In this document: piece after piece, positions 16,643 through 23,847 of the stretch
Layout of the letters: each line of letters begins with the position of its first letter
Numbering within the stretch: position 1 is the first letter of the stretch
Origin: an uncultured Chitinophagaceae bacterium
Lineage (GTDB): Bacteria; Bacteroidota; Bacteroidia; Chitinophagales; Chitinophagaceae
Assembly (NCBI GenBank): GCA_937996595.1
Contig: CALKVC010000179.1
Span: forward strand, 1 to 42,285
Direction: 5' to 3'
Length of the DNA: 42,285 bases
Program-made: the position numbers and the translations under genes
The notes under the pieces: model-generated
Told to the model about the DNA's origin: nothing
The model's database searches: none
Seen by the model: the letters and a program-made list of their open reading frames with translations, nothing else

Positions 16643-17446
16643 ATGGCTAAACCCAAGTTTTTTGTTGTAAGCCTTGTTGTTTTTATCCTGGTAAATGTAT
16701 TTATATATAAAGGTGCTATTGCACAGGAAAAACAATTACCTGCATCATTGAAACCGTTTATCCTTCCAGGATACGAATTGCTTGATTTTGCCACTGGTTT
16801 CCTTGACATTGACAGCAGGGAAGATGCCATCCTGGTTTTGAAAGTTGCCGGAGAAGACAGCATAACGGATACTGAACCCAAAAGGCCGGCATTGTTACTT
16901 ACCGGCAACTCAGCAGGAAACTATACGCTTGTAAAAAGAAACGACAATATGGTGATGTGCCGCCAATGCGGCGGTGTGTTTGGTGACCCTTACGAAAAAA
17001 CTGAAATCGAAAACAATGGTTTCAGCATTTCATTTTATGGCGGAAGCAACTGGCGATGGGGTTATGATTACCAATTTATTTATGATACGGCTAAAAAAGA
17101 CTGGTTCCTCAGCCGGGAAAAGCAGATCAGTTACCATAATACAGAACCGGAATTAGATATTAAAGAAACCATCATTGAATCTGAAGAAATGGGAATCATA
17201 TTTTTTTCCGATTTCAATATCAACAGGGAATACGAAGAAAAGAAGTGGAAAGTAACCTGCAACAAGGCAAATTTTTACAATAGCCCGAAAATGGGGAGTA
17301 AAACCAGGAAAGCATACCTGGTAAAGGATGATGTGGTAACGGGAACGCGTACACTCAAAAATTTCATCCAGGTTGAATTCAAAAACTCCAGGGATGAATA
17401 TACCTATGGATTCATACCCAGTACCTGCCTTAAACCGCTTGATTAA
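16643..17446 (+). CDS. Exported hypothetical protein with C-terminal SH3-like domain
   Basis: A 267-residue protein with an N-terminal hydrophobic stretch (FFVVSLVVFILVNVFIYKGA) ending near AQ that acts as a signal peptide or anchor. The middle part has LDFATGFLDIDSREDAILVL, RPALLLTGNSAGNYTLVKRN, VMCRQCGGVFGDPYEKTEI and FSISFYGGSNWRWGYDYQF, a conserved pattern found in periplasmic proteins that resemble integrin/FG-GAP-like propellers, function unknown. The last ~65 residues (KWKVTCNKANFYNSPKMGSK to TYGFIPSTCLKPLD) look like a bacterial SH3 domain, commonly peptide- or cell wall-binding. It follows the M1 peptidase by 68 bases on the same strand and overlaps the converging TM2 gene by four bases at their stops. 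Confidence 0.75.
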   Translation: MAKPKFFVVSLVVFILVNVFIYKGAIAQEKQLPASLKPFILPGYELLDFATGFLDIDSREDAILVLKVAGEDSITDTEPKRPALLLTGNSAGNYTLVKRNDNMVMCRQCGGVFGDPYEKTEIENNGFSISFYGGSNWRWGYDYQFIYDTAKKDWFLSREKQISYHNTEPELDIKETIIESEEMGIIFFSDFNINREYEEKKWKVTCNKANFYNSPKMGSKTRKAYLVKDDVVTGTRTLKNFIQVEFKNSRDEYTYGFIPSTCLKPLD

Positions 17447-17796
17447 AACCCTTTCACCAGGGCCATCGACTCATCGGCCATCTGCCTGTTATATTCAAAA
17501 GCCAGTTGCTTATGGTTAATGAGATCTACGATTGTGCCTATCAGGCAAAGCCCGCCGGTAAACAGGTACAAAATCCCCATACCGATCTGGCCAACAAGGA
17601 ACCTTTGAATGCCGGCACAACAAACAAAACCAAGCAGTGTACATATCAGTATGATCTCGGCTTTTTTCCTTTTACCGTTATAAATAGTTATGAACAGTTT
17701 CAGTTTATCTTCGGTGAGCCCGCCGGTTACCTGCTGCAGGTAAGCCAGTTCATCGGGTTCCACTGCCGGTATAAGTGATACAAGGTTTTGGTTCAT
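17443..17796 (-). CDS. TM2 domain-containing membrane protein
   Basis: A 117-residue protein with a soluble N-terminal ~45 residues and two transmembrane helices with the TM2 signature: IILICTLLGFVCCAGIQRFL, then GQIGMGILYLFTGGLCLIGT followed by IVDLI. The G(x)RF-FxG-GxG pattern and the Asp after the second helix are what define TM2. Role unknown. Its start codon overlaps the end of the DUF2752 gene by four bases, and the two families are commonly paired in Bacteroidota, so they likely act or are made together. Confidence 0.88.
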   Translation of the reverse strand: MNQNLVSLIPAVEPDELAYLQQVTGGLTEDKLKLFITIYNGKRKKAEIILICTLLGFVCCAGIQRFLVGQIGMGILYLFTGGLCLIGTIVDLINHKQLAFEYNRQMADESMALVKGF

Positions 17797-18086
17797 ATGA
17801 ATGGTTGTTTACGAATGATAAGTAGTTGCATCACCCGGTACATCATCAGCACTATGGCTGGTATCCCGAGTATGTGATGATGCACAGATGTTTCAAATTG
17901 TGCGTGTAATGCATAATGAATTGAATGACCAATCCCGCAACCGGGGCACCAGGCAATTCCAAGCCACCTGAAAAAACACAGGGATACTTCCGGTTCATTG
18001 GGCTGCATGAAGAACAGCCATATTAATGCTGCTATTAAAAAAACTGATTCAGCATGCTTCATAAAATACTTTCCAGCCTGTATCAT
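17793..18086 (-). CDS. DUF2752 small membrane protein
   Basis: A 97-residue protein with two hydrophobic helices and the DUF2752 core WCPGCGIGHSIHYALHAQF, the CPGCG-x(n)-H/R signature of the family, followed by HHILGIPAIVLMMYRVMQLL. Function unknown; the Cys pair could bind metal or be redox active. It starts 32 bases after the preA stop, so it may be read from the pyrimidine operon, and it overlaps TM2 by four bases. Confidence 0.85.
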   Translation of the reverse strand: MIQAGKYFMKHAESVFLIAALIWLFFMQPNEPEVSLCFFRWLGIAWCPGCGIGHSIHYALHAQFETSVHHHILGIPAIVLMMYRVMQLLIIRKQPFI

Positions 18087-18118
18087 ACGCTAATGTACAC
18101 TTAAATGACAGAATCGTA

Positions 18119-19387
18119 TCAATGATCGTTCAGCGGAAGCCCTTTTGCCTGCCAGTCTTTCCAGTTGATATATTCAGGGGCTACGCGGTGCTCTTCCATG
18201 GTTATACAACCGGTTACCGGGCACATCAGTTGGCAGAGGTTACACCCAACGCATTCCGCATCCTTAACTGTATATGTATTATATGGCTTTCCGTATTCCA
18301 GGTTGATAGCCTGGTGTGATGTGTCTTCACAAGCTATATAGCAAAGACCGCAGTGAATACATTTATCCTGATCTATTTTGGCAATATGATGATAATTGAT
18401 ATCCAGGTCTTCCCAATGCGTAAGTGTGGGAACTGATTTACCTATAAAATCGTAGATTGTTGCAAATCCTTTTTCATCCATCCAGTTGCTTAGTCCTTCG
18501 CACAGGTCTTCAATGATGCGGAAACCATGTTTCATAGCTGCCGTACAAACCTGCACAGATGTTGATCCCAGCAACATGAACTCGGCTGCATCTTTCCATG
18601 TACTGATGCCGCCAATTCCCGAAATGGGAACTTTGCGGGTTGTTTCATTTTGGGAAATGGTAGCCAGGAATTTCAGGGCGATTGGTTTTACAGCCGGCCC
18701 GCAATAACCGCCAAATACACTCTTACCGGCTACATATGGGTTGGGCACAAAGGTATCGAGGTCGATGCCTGTAACGGATTGTATGGTATTGATCAGCGAT
18801 AAGGCATTGGTACCGGCTTCCACTACTGCTTTCCCGGTTGGCACAACAGAATGTACATTAGGTGTTAATTTGGTAATTACCGGAATGGTTGCCGCTTCCA
18901 TTACCCATTCTACCACCATACGGGCAATTTCAGGGTCTTGTCCAACTGCTGCCCCCATGCCCCTTTCCGTCATACCATGCGGGCAGCCAAAATTCAGTTC
19001 AAGCCCGTGTGCACCGGTATCTTCCACTTTTTTTATAAGTTCATGCCAGCTTTTCCGGTCATTATCAGCCATGAGGGAAACGATCATCGCCCTGTCGGGA
19101 AATTCTTTTAAACATTCCTTTATTTCCCTGAGGTTAATGTCCAGGGGGCGGTCAGAAATCAGTTCAATATTATTGAACCCCATTACCCTGGTTCCGTTGA
19201 AATTAACAGCAGAATAACGGGATGACACATTTTTTACCTGTGACCCCAGCGTTTTCCACACTACGCCGCCCCATCCTGCTTCAAAAGCACGGAGTACATT
19301 AATTTTTTTATCAGTAGGAGGTGCACTCGCCAGCCAGTATGGGTTGGGAGATTTGATACCTAGAAAGTTTGTACTTAAGTCTGCCAT
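18119..19387 (-). CDS. preA: NAD(P)-dependent dihydropyrimidine dehydrogenase subunit PreA
   Basis: The catalytic subunit of bacterial dihydropyrimidine dehydrogenase, which with PreT reduces uracil and thymine to the dihydro forms (or runs in reverse). Residues 1-330 form the FMN-binding TIM barrel related to dihydroorotate dehydrogenase; Cys135 in ELNFGCPHGM matches the active-site Cys of mammalian DPD. The C-terminus has two 4Fe-4S clusters: Cys343, 346, 349, 353 (CIHCGLCYIAC) and Cys379, 382, 385, 389 (CVGCNLCQLMC). The usual partner preT lies upstream on the same strand but 623 bases away, separated by the GxxExxY cassette. Length 422 fits the family. Confidence 0.95.
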   Translation of the reverse strand: MADLSTNFLGIKSPNPYWLASAPPTDKKINVLRAFEAGWGGVVWKTLGSQVKNVSSRYSAVNFNGTRVMGFNNIELISDRPLDINLREIKECLKEFPDRAMIVSLMADNDRKSWHELIKKVEDTGAHGLELNFGCPHGMTERGMGAAVGQDPEIARMVVEWVMEAATIPVITKLTPNVHSVVPTGKAVVEAGTNALSLINTIQSVTGIDLDTFVPNPYVAGKSVFGGYCGPAVKPIALKFLATISQNETTRKVPISGIGGISTWKDAAEFMLLGSTSVQVCTAAMKHGFRIIEDLCEGLSNWMDEKGFATIYDFIGKSVPTLTHWEDLDINYHHIAKIDQDKCIHCGLCYIACEDTSHQAINLEYGKPYNTYTVKDAECVGCNLCQLMCPVTGCITMEEHRVAPEYINWKDWQAKGLPLNDH

Positions 19388-19396
19388 AATGTGAGA

Positions 19397-19510
19397 TTTT
19401 CACGCAAAGCCGCTAAGAGGCTAAGACGCAAATTTTTATAATTTATTTACTATGCGATGAATGCCATTTTTTATGAGGTATTCATTGATTTACAAATATA
19501 TTTGAACCTG
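19397..19510 (-). pseudogene. Decayed 3' end of a second GxxExxY gene with flanking octamer repeat
   Basis: Bases 19397-19477 repeat, over 81 positions with no gap, the segment 19541-19621 that forms the left arm and 3' end of the intact GxxExxY cassette. Read on the minus strand, the left copy still encodes LIKNGIHRIVNKL and a stop, against LIKDGIHRIVNKL in the intact gene. Upstream of this the frame is broken by an in-frame TAA within about 20 codons and the rest of the gene is missing. It lies between preA and the intact cassette. Confidence 0.75.
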
Positions 19511-19540
19511 CTTATTTACTTTTGGTTACATAAAAATGAA

Positions 19541-20005
19541 TTTTCATGCAAAGCCGCTAAGAAGCCAAGAAGTTCATTTTTATAATTTATTTACAATACG
19601 ATGAATACCATCTTTTATAAGATTCACATTAAAATTTATCAATAATCCTAATTTAATGTCAGTTAATTTCAAGTATGTCTGAACCTGTTTATAATGAACA
19701 GGCGCAAGTGATTCTACTGATTTTAATTCTACTATTACTTTATCATCAATAATAAAATCTGCACGAAATCCAATTTCCAATTTAATTTCTTCATGAACAA
19801 GCGGAATTGCTTGCTGCCTCTTAAACGGCATGTTTATTTTCAATAACTCGTAACTGATTATCTCTTCATAAACAGTTTCAAATAAACCCGGCCCATACAT
19901 TGTATGTATTCTAAAACATATATCAACTAACTTTTTTGCAATTTCGTTTTCAGTTAGCATATATATACCATTTCTACTTTGCTACTTTGCGCCTTTGCGT
20001 GAAAA
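19541..20005. mobile_element. Putative GxxExxY cassette bounded by 32-base inverted repeats
   Basis: Left arm 19541-19572 and right arm 19974-20005 are inverted repeats that agree at 26 of 32 positions. Each arm is itself built of octamers of the form CGCAAAGN, GGCAAAGN or AGCAAAGN. The cassette of about 465 bases contains one AT-rich gene of the GxxExxY family and nothing resembling a transposase. It sits exactly between preT and preA, which are normally adjacent. No target-site duplication could be made out by eye. Mobility is inference. Confidence 0.6.
19580..19960 (-). CDS. GxxExxY protein, PD-(D/E)XK nuclease-like
   Basis: A 126-residue protein of the GxxExxY family (TIGR04256 type). 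The name motif is at Gly25-Glu28-Tyr31 (GPGLFETVY). A PD-(D/E)XK-like core follows: Asp68 in FRADFI, then Glu78 and Lys80 in VIVELK, with Gln92 and Tyr96 in the helix after it, and the usual LGLLINFNV and IKDGIHRIVN end. The family's function is not established; the fold suggests a nuclease, and no target is known. The gene is visibly more AT-rich than its neighbours, sits between inverted repeats of its own, and splits preT from preA, all of which points to acquisition separate from the pyrimidine genes. Confidence 0.92.
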   Translation of the reverse strand: MLTENEIAKKLVDICFRIHTMYGPGLFETVYEEIISYELLKINMPFKRQQAIPLVHEEIKLEIGFRADFIIDDKVIVELKSVESLAPVHYKQVQTYLKLTDIKLGLLINFNVNLIKDGIHRIVNKL

Positions 20006-20010
20006 AAAAT

Positions 20011-21345
20011 TTAAAATATATAATTTATAATGGCCGCTGCCCCATCCTTACCGGCTTGCACCGCATCTACCACTTCCTTTCCGCCATTAACGCAATCACC
20101 ACCTGCAAATACGCCATCCAGGTTAGTGGTTGCATTACCATTCAATGATATTTTCCCGCTTTTATGTTGAAGCCCGTTTGCAGAAACGAGTTTTTCAAAC
20201 GGCATCTGTCCGGCCGCTTTAATCACCATATCTACTTCCAATGTAAAGGTTTCTCCTGTAGCCACCGGTGAACGCCTTCCGCTTGCATCCGGCTCTCCCA
20301 GTTTCATCACTGATGCAACCAGTGCATTTACTTTTCCATCTTTGCCAAGAATCTCTTTGGGGGCTGCCAGCCAGGTTATTTCGCAACCATCCAACATGGC
20401 TATATCCAGTTCCTCCTGTGTACAGGGCATCTCATCTTTAGTTCGTCTATACAACATCGTTACTTCCTTTGCGCCCAGCCTTTTTGCCTGTGTTGCTGCA
20501 TCAATAGCCGTCATGCCCATACCGATTACGGCTACCTTATCGCCAACCGGCACCTTATCAAAACCTTTGCTACGAATATCATAGATAAAACTGATGGCAT
20601 CTTCCACACCTTCCAGCTCTTCACCCGGAATGTCCAGTTGCCGTGCCAGTCCAACACCGAATGCCAGGTATACTGCATCATATTCATTTCTCAACTCATC
20701 TAATGTAATATGCTTACCCAGTTCTTTGTTATACTGAATTTCTATGCCGCCTAACGACAATATATAATCAACCTCATCTTTACAAAACTGCGGGGTAACC
20801 TTATAAGCTGCAATGCCATAAGTCATTAAACCGCCACCCTGAGATTCCTTTTCAAAAATGGTTACGTCTATGCCTTCCCGTGATAAAACATGCGCACAGC
20901 TTAACCCTGCCGGACCTGCCCCCACGATAGCTACTTTTTTCCCGGCCGGCTCCTTTCTTTTGAAAAGCTGCCATTTATTATAAAGCGCCTTTTCAGTAGC
21001 ATATCGCTGCAGTTTTGCGATTGGAATCGGCTCCTCTTCCATGAGGTTATATACACAGGCTCCTTCACATAACTTTTCAACAGGGCAAACCTTGCTGCAG
21101 CCTGCTCCCATTATATTTGACTGAAAAATGGTATGTGCACTTCCTTTGATGTTATCGGTTGTTATCTGCTTGATGAACTTAGGCACATCAATCCCGGTTG
21201 GGCAGCTTTTCATGCAAGGTGCATCATAGCAGAACAAACAACGGTTTGCTTCCACCAATGCAGCATCCTTTGTTTCAAAAGGCGGATGGATATCACTGAA
21301 GTTATGCCCGTACTGTTCTTTTGTTAATCGGTTATTTTGAATCAT
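20011..21345 (-). CDS. preT: Dihydropyrimidine dehydrogenase subunit PreT (GltD-like NAD(P)H:FAD oxidoreductase)
   Basis: The electron-input subunit of dihydropyrimidine dehydrogenase, taking hydride from NAD(P)H through FAD and Fe-S clusters to PreA. The N-terminal ~110 residues carry the GltD-type Cys clusters (Cys36, 39, 44, 48 in CLFCYDAPCMKSC; Cys83, 87, 93, 97 in CSKVCPVEKLCEGAC). FAD-binding GAGPAGLS is at 142-149 and the NAD(P)H site is in VAVIGMGMTAIDAATQAKRL. A C-terminal AGGDCVNGGKEVVDAVQAG closes the FAD site. Length 444. A perfect 16-base palindrome lies directly upstream of the start (21347-21362). It is transcribed with the pyrimidine operon and separated from preA by the GxxExxY cassette. 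Confidence 0.93.
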   Translation of the reverse strand: MIQNNRLTKEQYGHNFSDIHPPFETKDAALVEANRCLFCYDAPCMKSCPTGIDVPKFIKQITTDNIKGSAHTIFQSNIMGAGCSKVCPVEKLCEGACVYNLMEEEPIPIAKLQRYATEKALYNKWQLFKRKEPAGKKVAIVGAGPAGLSCAHVLSREGIDVTIFEKESQGGGLMTYGIAAYKVTPQFCKDEVDYILSLGGIEIQYNKELGKHITLDELRNEYDAVYLAFGVGLARQLDIPGEELEGVEDAISFIYDIRSKGFDKVPVGDKVAVIGMGMTAIDAATQAKRLGAKEVTMLYRRTKDEMPCTQEELDIAMLDGCEITWLAAPKEILGKDGKVNALVASVMKLGEPDASGRRSPVATGETFTLEVDMVIKAAGQMPFEKLVSANGLQHKSGKISLNGNATTNLDGVFAGGDCVNGGKEVVDAVQAGKDGAAAIINYIF

Positions 21346-21346
21346 T

Positions 21347-21429
21347 ATTTCAAATTTGAAATTTTGTATTTTAATTTAAGCGCTCCTGTTAAAAATGATA
21401 CTGATCATTCAACATTTAAAATTCAAAAT
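21347..21429 (-). repeat. Operon junction repeat between nitrilase and preT
   Basis: The junction contains a perfect 16-base palindrome ATTTCAAATTTGAAAT at 21347-21362 just before the preT start, and at 21406-21429 a CATTCAACATTTAAAATTC-containing arm that is shared with the other junctions of this operon. The matching opposite arm is degenerate here. Only A/T-rich sequence lies between. Confidence 0.5.
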
Positions 21430-21433
21430 AAAT

Positions 21434-22300
21434 TTACAGTTTTACTATTTCCTGGTAGGTTTCCGGCCTTCTGTCGCGGAAGAATTGCCATTTGCTTCTT
21501 ACCTGTTCAATCAAATCCAGGTCAAAATCAGCAATCAGTAACTCATCCTTATCTTCCGAAGCGCATGCAAATATTTCTCCCAGTGGATTTACAAAATAAG
21601 AAGTACCATAAAATTTCCCCAGGTTCCAGGGCGCTTCTGTTCCTACCCTGTTTATACAACCCATGAAATATCCATTGGCAACCGCATGGGCCGGTTGTTC
21701 CAGTTTCCATAAATATTGCGACTGGCCAACGGTGGTAGCAGAAGGGTTATAAACTATTTCCGCACCATTCAGTCCAAGGCAACGGGCACCGTCGGGAAAA
21801 TGGCGGTCGTAACAAATATATACACCCACTTTGGCATATTTTGTCTGGAAGACCGGGTAACCGAGGTTTCCGGGTTTGAAGAAATATTTTTCCCAGAAAC
21901 CTCCTGTATGCGGAATATGGTTTTTCCTGTATTTACCAAGATATGTTCCATCTGCATCAATCACGGCAGCTGTATTGTACAACACCCCGGCCTGTTCTTT
22001 TTCATACACTGGGATGATGAGTACCATACTATATTTCTTTGCATAGGCAGCCAATCTCTCTGTAGTTGGGCCCGGTACGGATTCAGCGGAAGCATACCAT
22101 TTACTGTCCTGCCCCGGGCAAAAATATGGAGTATTGAATATCTCCTGGAAACATAAAATCTGCACACCTTTCTGTCCGGCTTCTTCTATAAGCGGGATAT
22201 GCTTTTGCAACATGGCTTCCTTTATTTCCTCTATGGTTCCTTCGCCTTCGGTTTTGGGAAGAGACATTTGAATTAATCCAGATTTAATAATTCTTGGCAT
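21434..22300 (-). CDS. Beta-ureidopropionase (nitrilase superfamily)
   Basis: A 288-residue carbon-nitrogen hydrolase of the nitrilase fold that should convert N-carbamoyl-beta-alanine to beta-alanine, CO2 and ammonia. The catalytic triad is Glu53 (CFQEIFNTPYF), Lys126 (YRKNHIPH) and Cys163 (YICYDRHFPDG). The block QEIFNTPYFCPGQDSKWY and the tail WQFFRDRRPETYQEIVKL are those seen in beta-ureidopropionase and N-carbamoylputrescine amidase-like enzymes; the latter is the main alternative, but the position between dihydropyrimidinase and dihydropyrimidine dehydrogenase settles the choice. It does the same step that could be done by the M20 hydrolase at 12988. Confidence 0.9.
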   Translation of the reverse strand: MPRIIKSGLIQMSLPKTEGEGTIEEIKEAMLQKHIPLIEEAGQKGVQILCFQEIFNTPYFCPGQDSKWYASAESVPGPTTERLAAYAKKYSMVLIIPVYEKEQAGVLYNTAAVIDADGTYLGKYRKNHIPHTGGFWEKYFFKPGNLGYPVFQTKYAKVGVYICYDRHFPDGARCLGLNGAEIVYNPSATTVGQSQYLWKLEQPAHAVANGYFMGCINRVGTEAPWNLGKFYGTSYFVNPLGEIFACASEDKDELLIADFDLDLIEQVRSKWQFFRDRRPETYQEIVKL

Positions 22301-22324
22301 TATTTACCATTTTAAATTTTTAAA

Positions 22325-22386
22325 TTTTACATGTTGAATGAAACTGAATCCTAACTAATATTAAATTCAGCATTCAACATTTAAAA
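22325..22386 (-). repeat. Operon junction inverted repeat between dihydropyrimidinase and nitrilase
   Basis: Arms 22325-22340 (TTTTACATGTTGAATG) and 22371-22386 (CATTCAACATTTAAAA) pair at 15 of 16 positions, with a perfect 10-base core. The loop is 30 bases. Related arms occur in three other junctions of the same operon. Confidence 0.65.
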
Positions 22387-22392
22387 TAAATA

Positions 22393-23775
22393 TTAAATAA
22401 CCTGCGATACTTTACTACGTTTGATAAACTTCCCGTACCCCTTTTCCAGTAAACATTTATTATTATTAATAGCAATCTGTCCCCTCAATAAAACCGTTTT
22501 CACTTTCCCGGTAAGTTCCCATCCTTCATAACCGCTGTAATCAACATTCATATGGTGATTATGTACAGACAAGGTATGTTTTTCATTTGGGTCAAAGATC
22601 ACGATATCTGCATCACTGCCAACAGCGATGGTGCCTTTACGCGGGAACATACCGAAAATTTTTGCCGGATTGGTACAGGCGACTTCAACATACTTGTTCA
22701 AAGTGATTTTGCCGTTATGCACGCCTTCGCTGAATAACAGTTCCATCCTGTTTTCAATGGCCGGGTGGCCGTTTGGTATTTTTGAAAAATCATCTTTACC
22801 CATCAGTTTCTGTTCCCATTTAAAAGGGCAGTGGTCGGTTGCCACTACTTGAACCAATCCCTGGTTGATACCAGCCCACAAGGTTTCCTGGTCTTTCTTT
22901 TCACGTAACGGTGGGCTCATCACCCATTTGGCGCCTTCAAAATCTTTTTCATATAAAGAAGCATCAAGGATAAGGTATTGGATACAGGTTTCCACAAACA
23001 CTTTCTGGTTCCTTTTGGTAGCATTCCTAACCGCATTCAGGGCACCTTCGCAGGTAAGGTGAACGATATAACCGGGACAGCCGGAAAAGCCGGCCATATC
23101 CACAAAACGTTCACTGGCTTCCGCTTCTGTTACTTCGGGCTGCGACAGATAATGATACAACGGTGCAGTTTTGCCTTCAGCCCTGTGTTTCTGAACCAGG
23201 TAATCGATCATATCTCCATTGGTTGCATGCACATTGATGAGCCCGCCGTGTTTCTTCACTTCTTCCATCAAACCGATCATCTGCCGGTCGTCAATCATCA
23301 ATGCCCCTTTATAAGCCATGAATGTTTTGAATGAAGTGATGCCTTCCTTTTCAATAAAATCTTTTATTTCCTTCCTGGTTTCATCATTGAAATCGGTAAC
23401 TGCCATATGAAAACTGTAATCACCCACACAATTGCCGGTTGAACGCGATTGCCATTCTTCCAGCGCTGCATGCAGCGAATTGCCTTGTTTCTGCAGGATG
23501 AAATCAATAACCATGGTAGTGCCGCCATACAAAGCAGCCCGGGTGCCTGTTTCATAATTATCACTGGAGTAAGTGCCCATGAACGGCATATCCAGGTGAA
23601 CATGCGGATCTATTCCGCCTGGAAAAACAAATTTTCCGGAAGCATCAATTTCTGTATCAGCTTTTATTGTCAATTGCTTACCAATGGCTGAAACCGTTTC
23701 ACCTTCAATAAAAATATCAGCTATATAATCATCGGTGGCTGTTACAATCCTTCCGTTTTTAATTAGAATGCTCAT
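22393..23775 (-). CDS. hydA: Dihydropyrimidinase (hydantoinase)
   Basis: A cyclic amidohydrolase that opens dihydrouracil to N-carbamoyl-beta-alanine. In the 460-residue protein the binuclear metal site is clear: His58 and His60 (DPHVHLDMPFMG), Lys150 expected to be carbamylated (SFKTFMAYKG), further His residues in INVHATNG and YIVHLTCEGAL, and Asp in VVATDHCPF. The N-terminal ILIKNGRIVTATDDYIADIF and the C-terminal FGMFPRKGTIAVGSDADIVI complete the family pattern. D-hydantoinases share these features, but the neighbours (PreT/PreA, beta-ureidopropionase, uracil-type permease) indicate the pyrimidine role. Directly after the NCS1 permease on the same strand. Confidence 0.94.
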   Translation of the reverse strand: MSILIKNGRIVTATDDYIADIFIEGETVSAIGKQLTIKADTEIDASGKFVFPGGIDPHVHLDMPFMGTYSSDNYETGTRAALYGGTTMVIDFILQKQGNSLHAALEEWQSRSTGNCVGDYSFHMAVTDFNDETRKEIKDFIEKEGITSFKTFMAYKGALMIDDRQMIGLMEEVKKHGGLINVHATNGDMIDYLVQKHRAEGKTAPLYHYLSQPEVTEAEASERFVDMAGFSGCPGYIVHLTCEGALNAVRNATKRNQKVFVETCIQYLILDASLYEKDFEGAKWVMSPPLREKKDQETLWAGINQGLVQVVATDHCPFKWEQKLMGKDDFSKIPNGHPAIENRMELLFSEGVHNGKITLNKYVEVACTNPAKIFGMFPRKGTIAVGSDADIVIFDPNEKHTLSVHNHHMNVDYSGYEGWELTGKVKTVLLRGQIAINNNKCLLEKGYGKFIKRSKVSQVI

Positions 23776-23789
23776 ATTTTGAATTATAC

Positions 23790-23847
23790 ATTTTGAATTT
23801 TGAATGAAGGCCTTATAATTTAATATTTATCATTCAACTTTTAAAAT
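23790..23847 (-). repeat. Operon junction inverted repeat between NCS1 permease and dihydropyrimidinase
   Basis: Arms 23790-23807 and 23830-23847 pair at 15 of 18 positions around a 22-base loop. The right arm includes the last codons and stop (TGA) of the permease gene, so the repeat has been incorporated into coding sequence. The arms carry the same TTGAATGA core as the other junction repeats. Confidence 0.6.
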
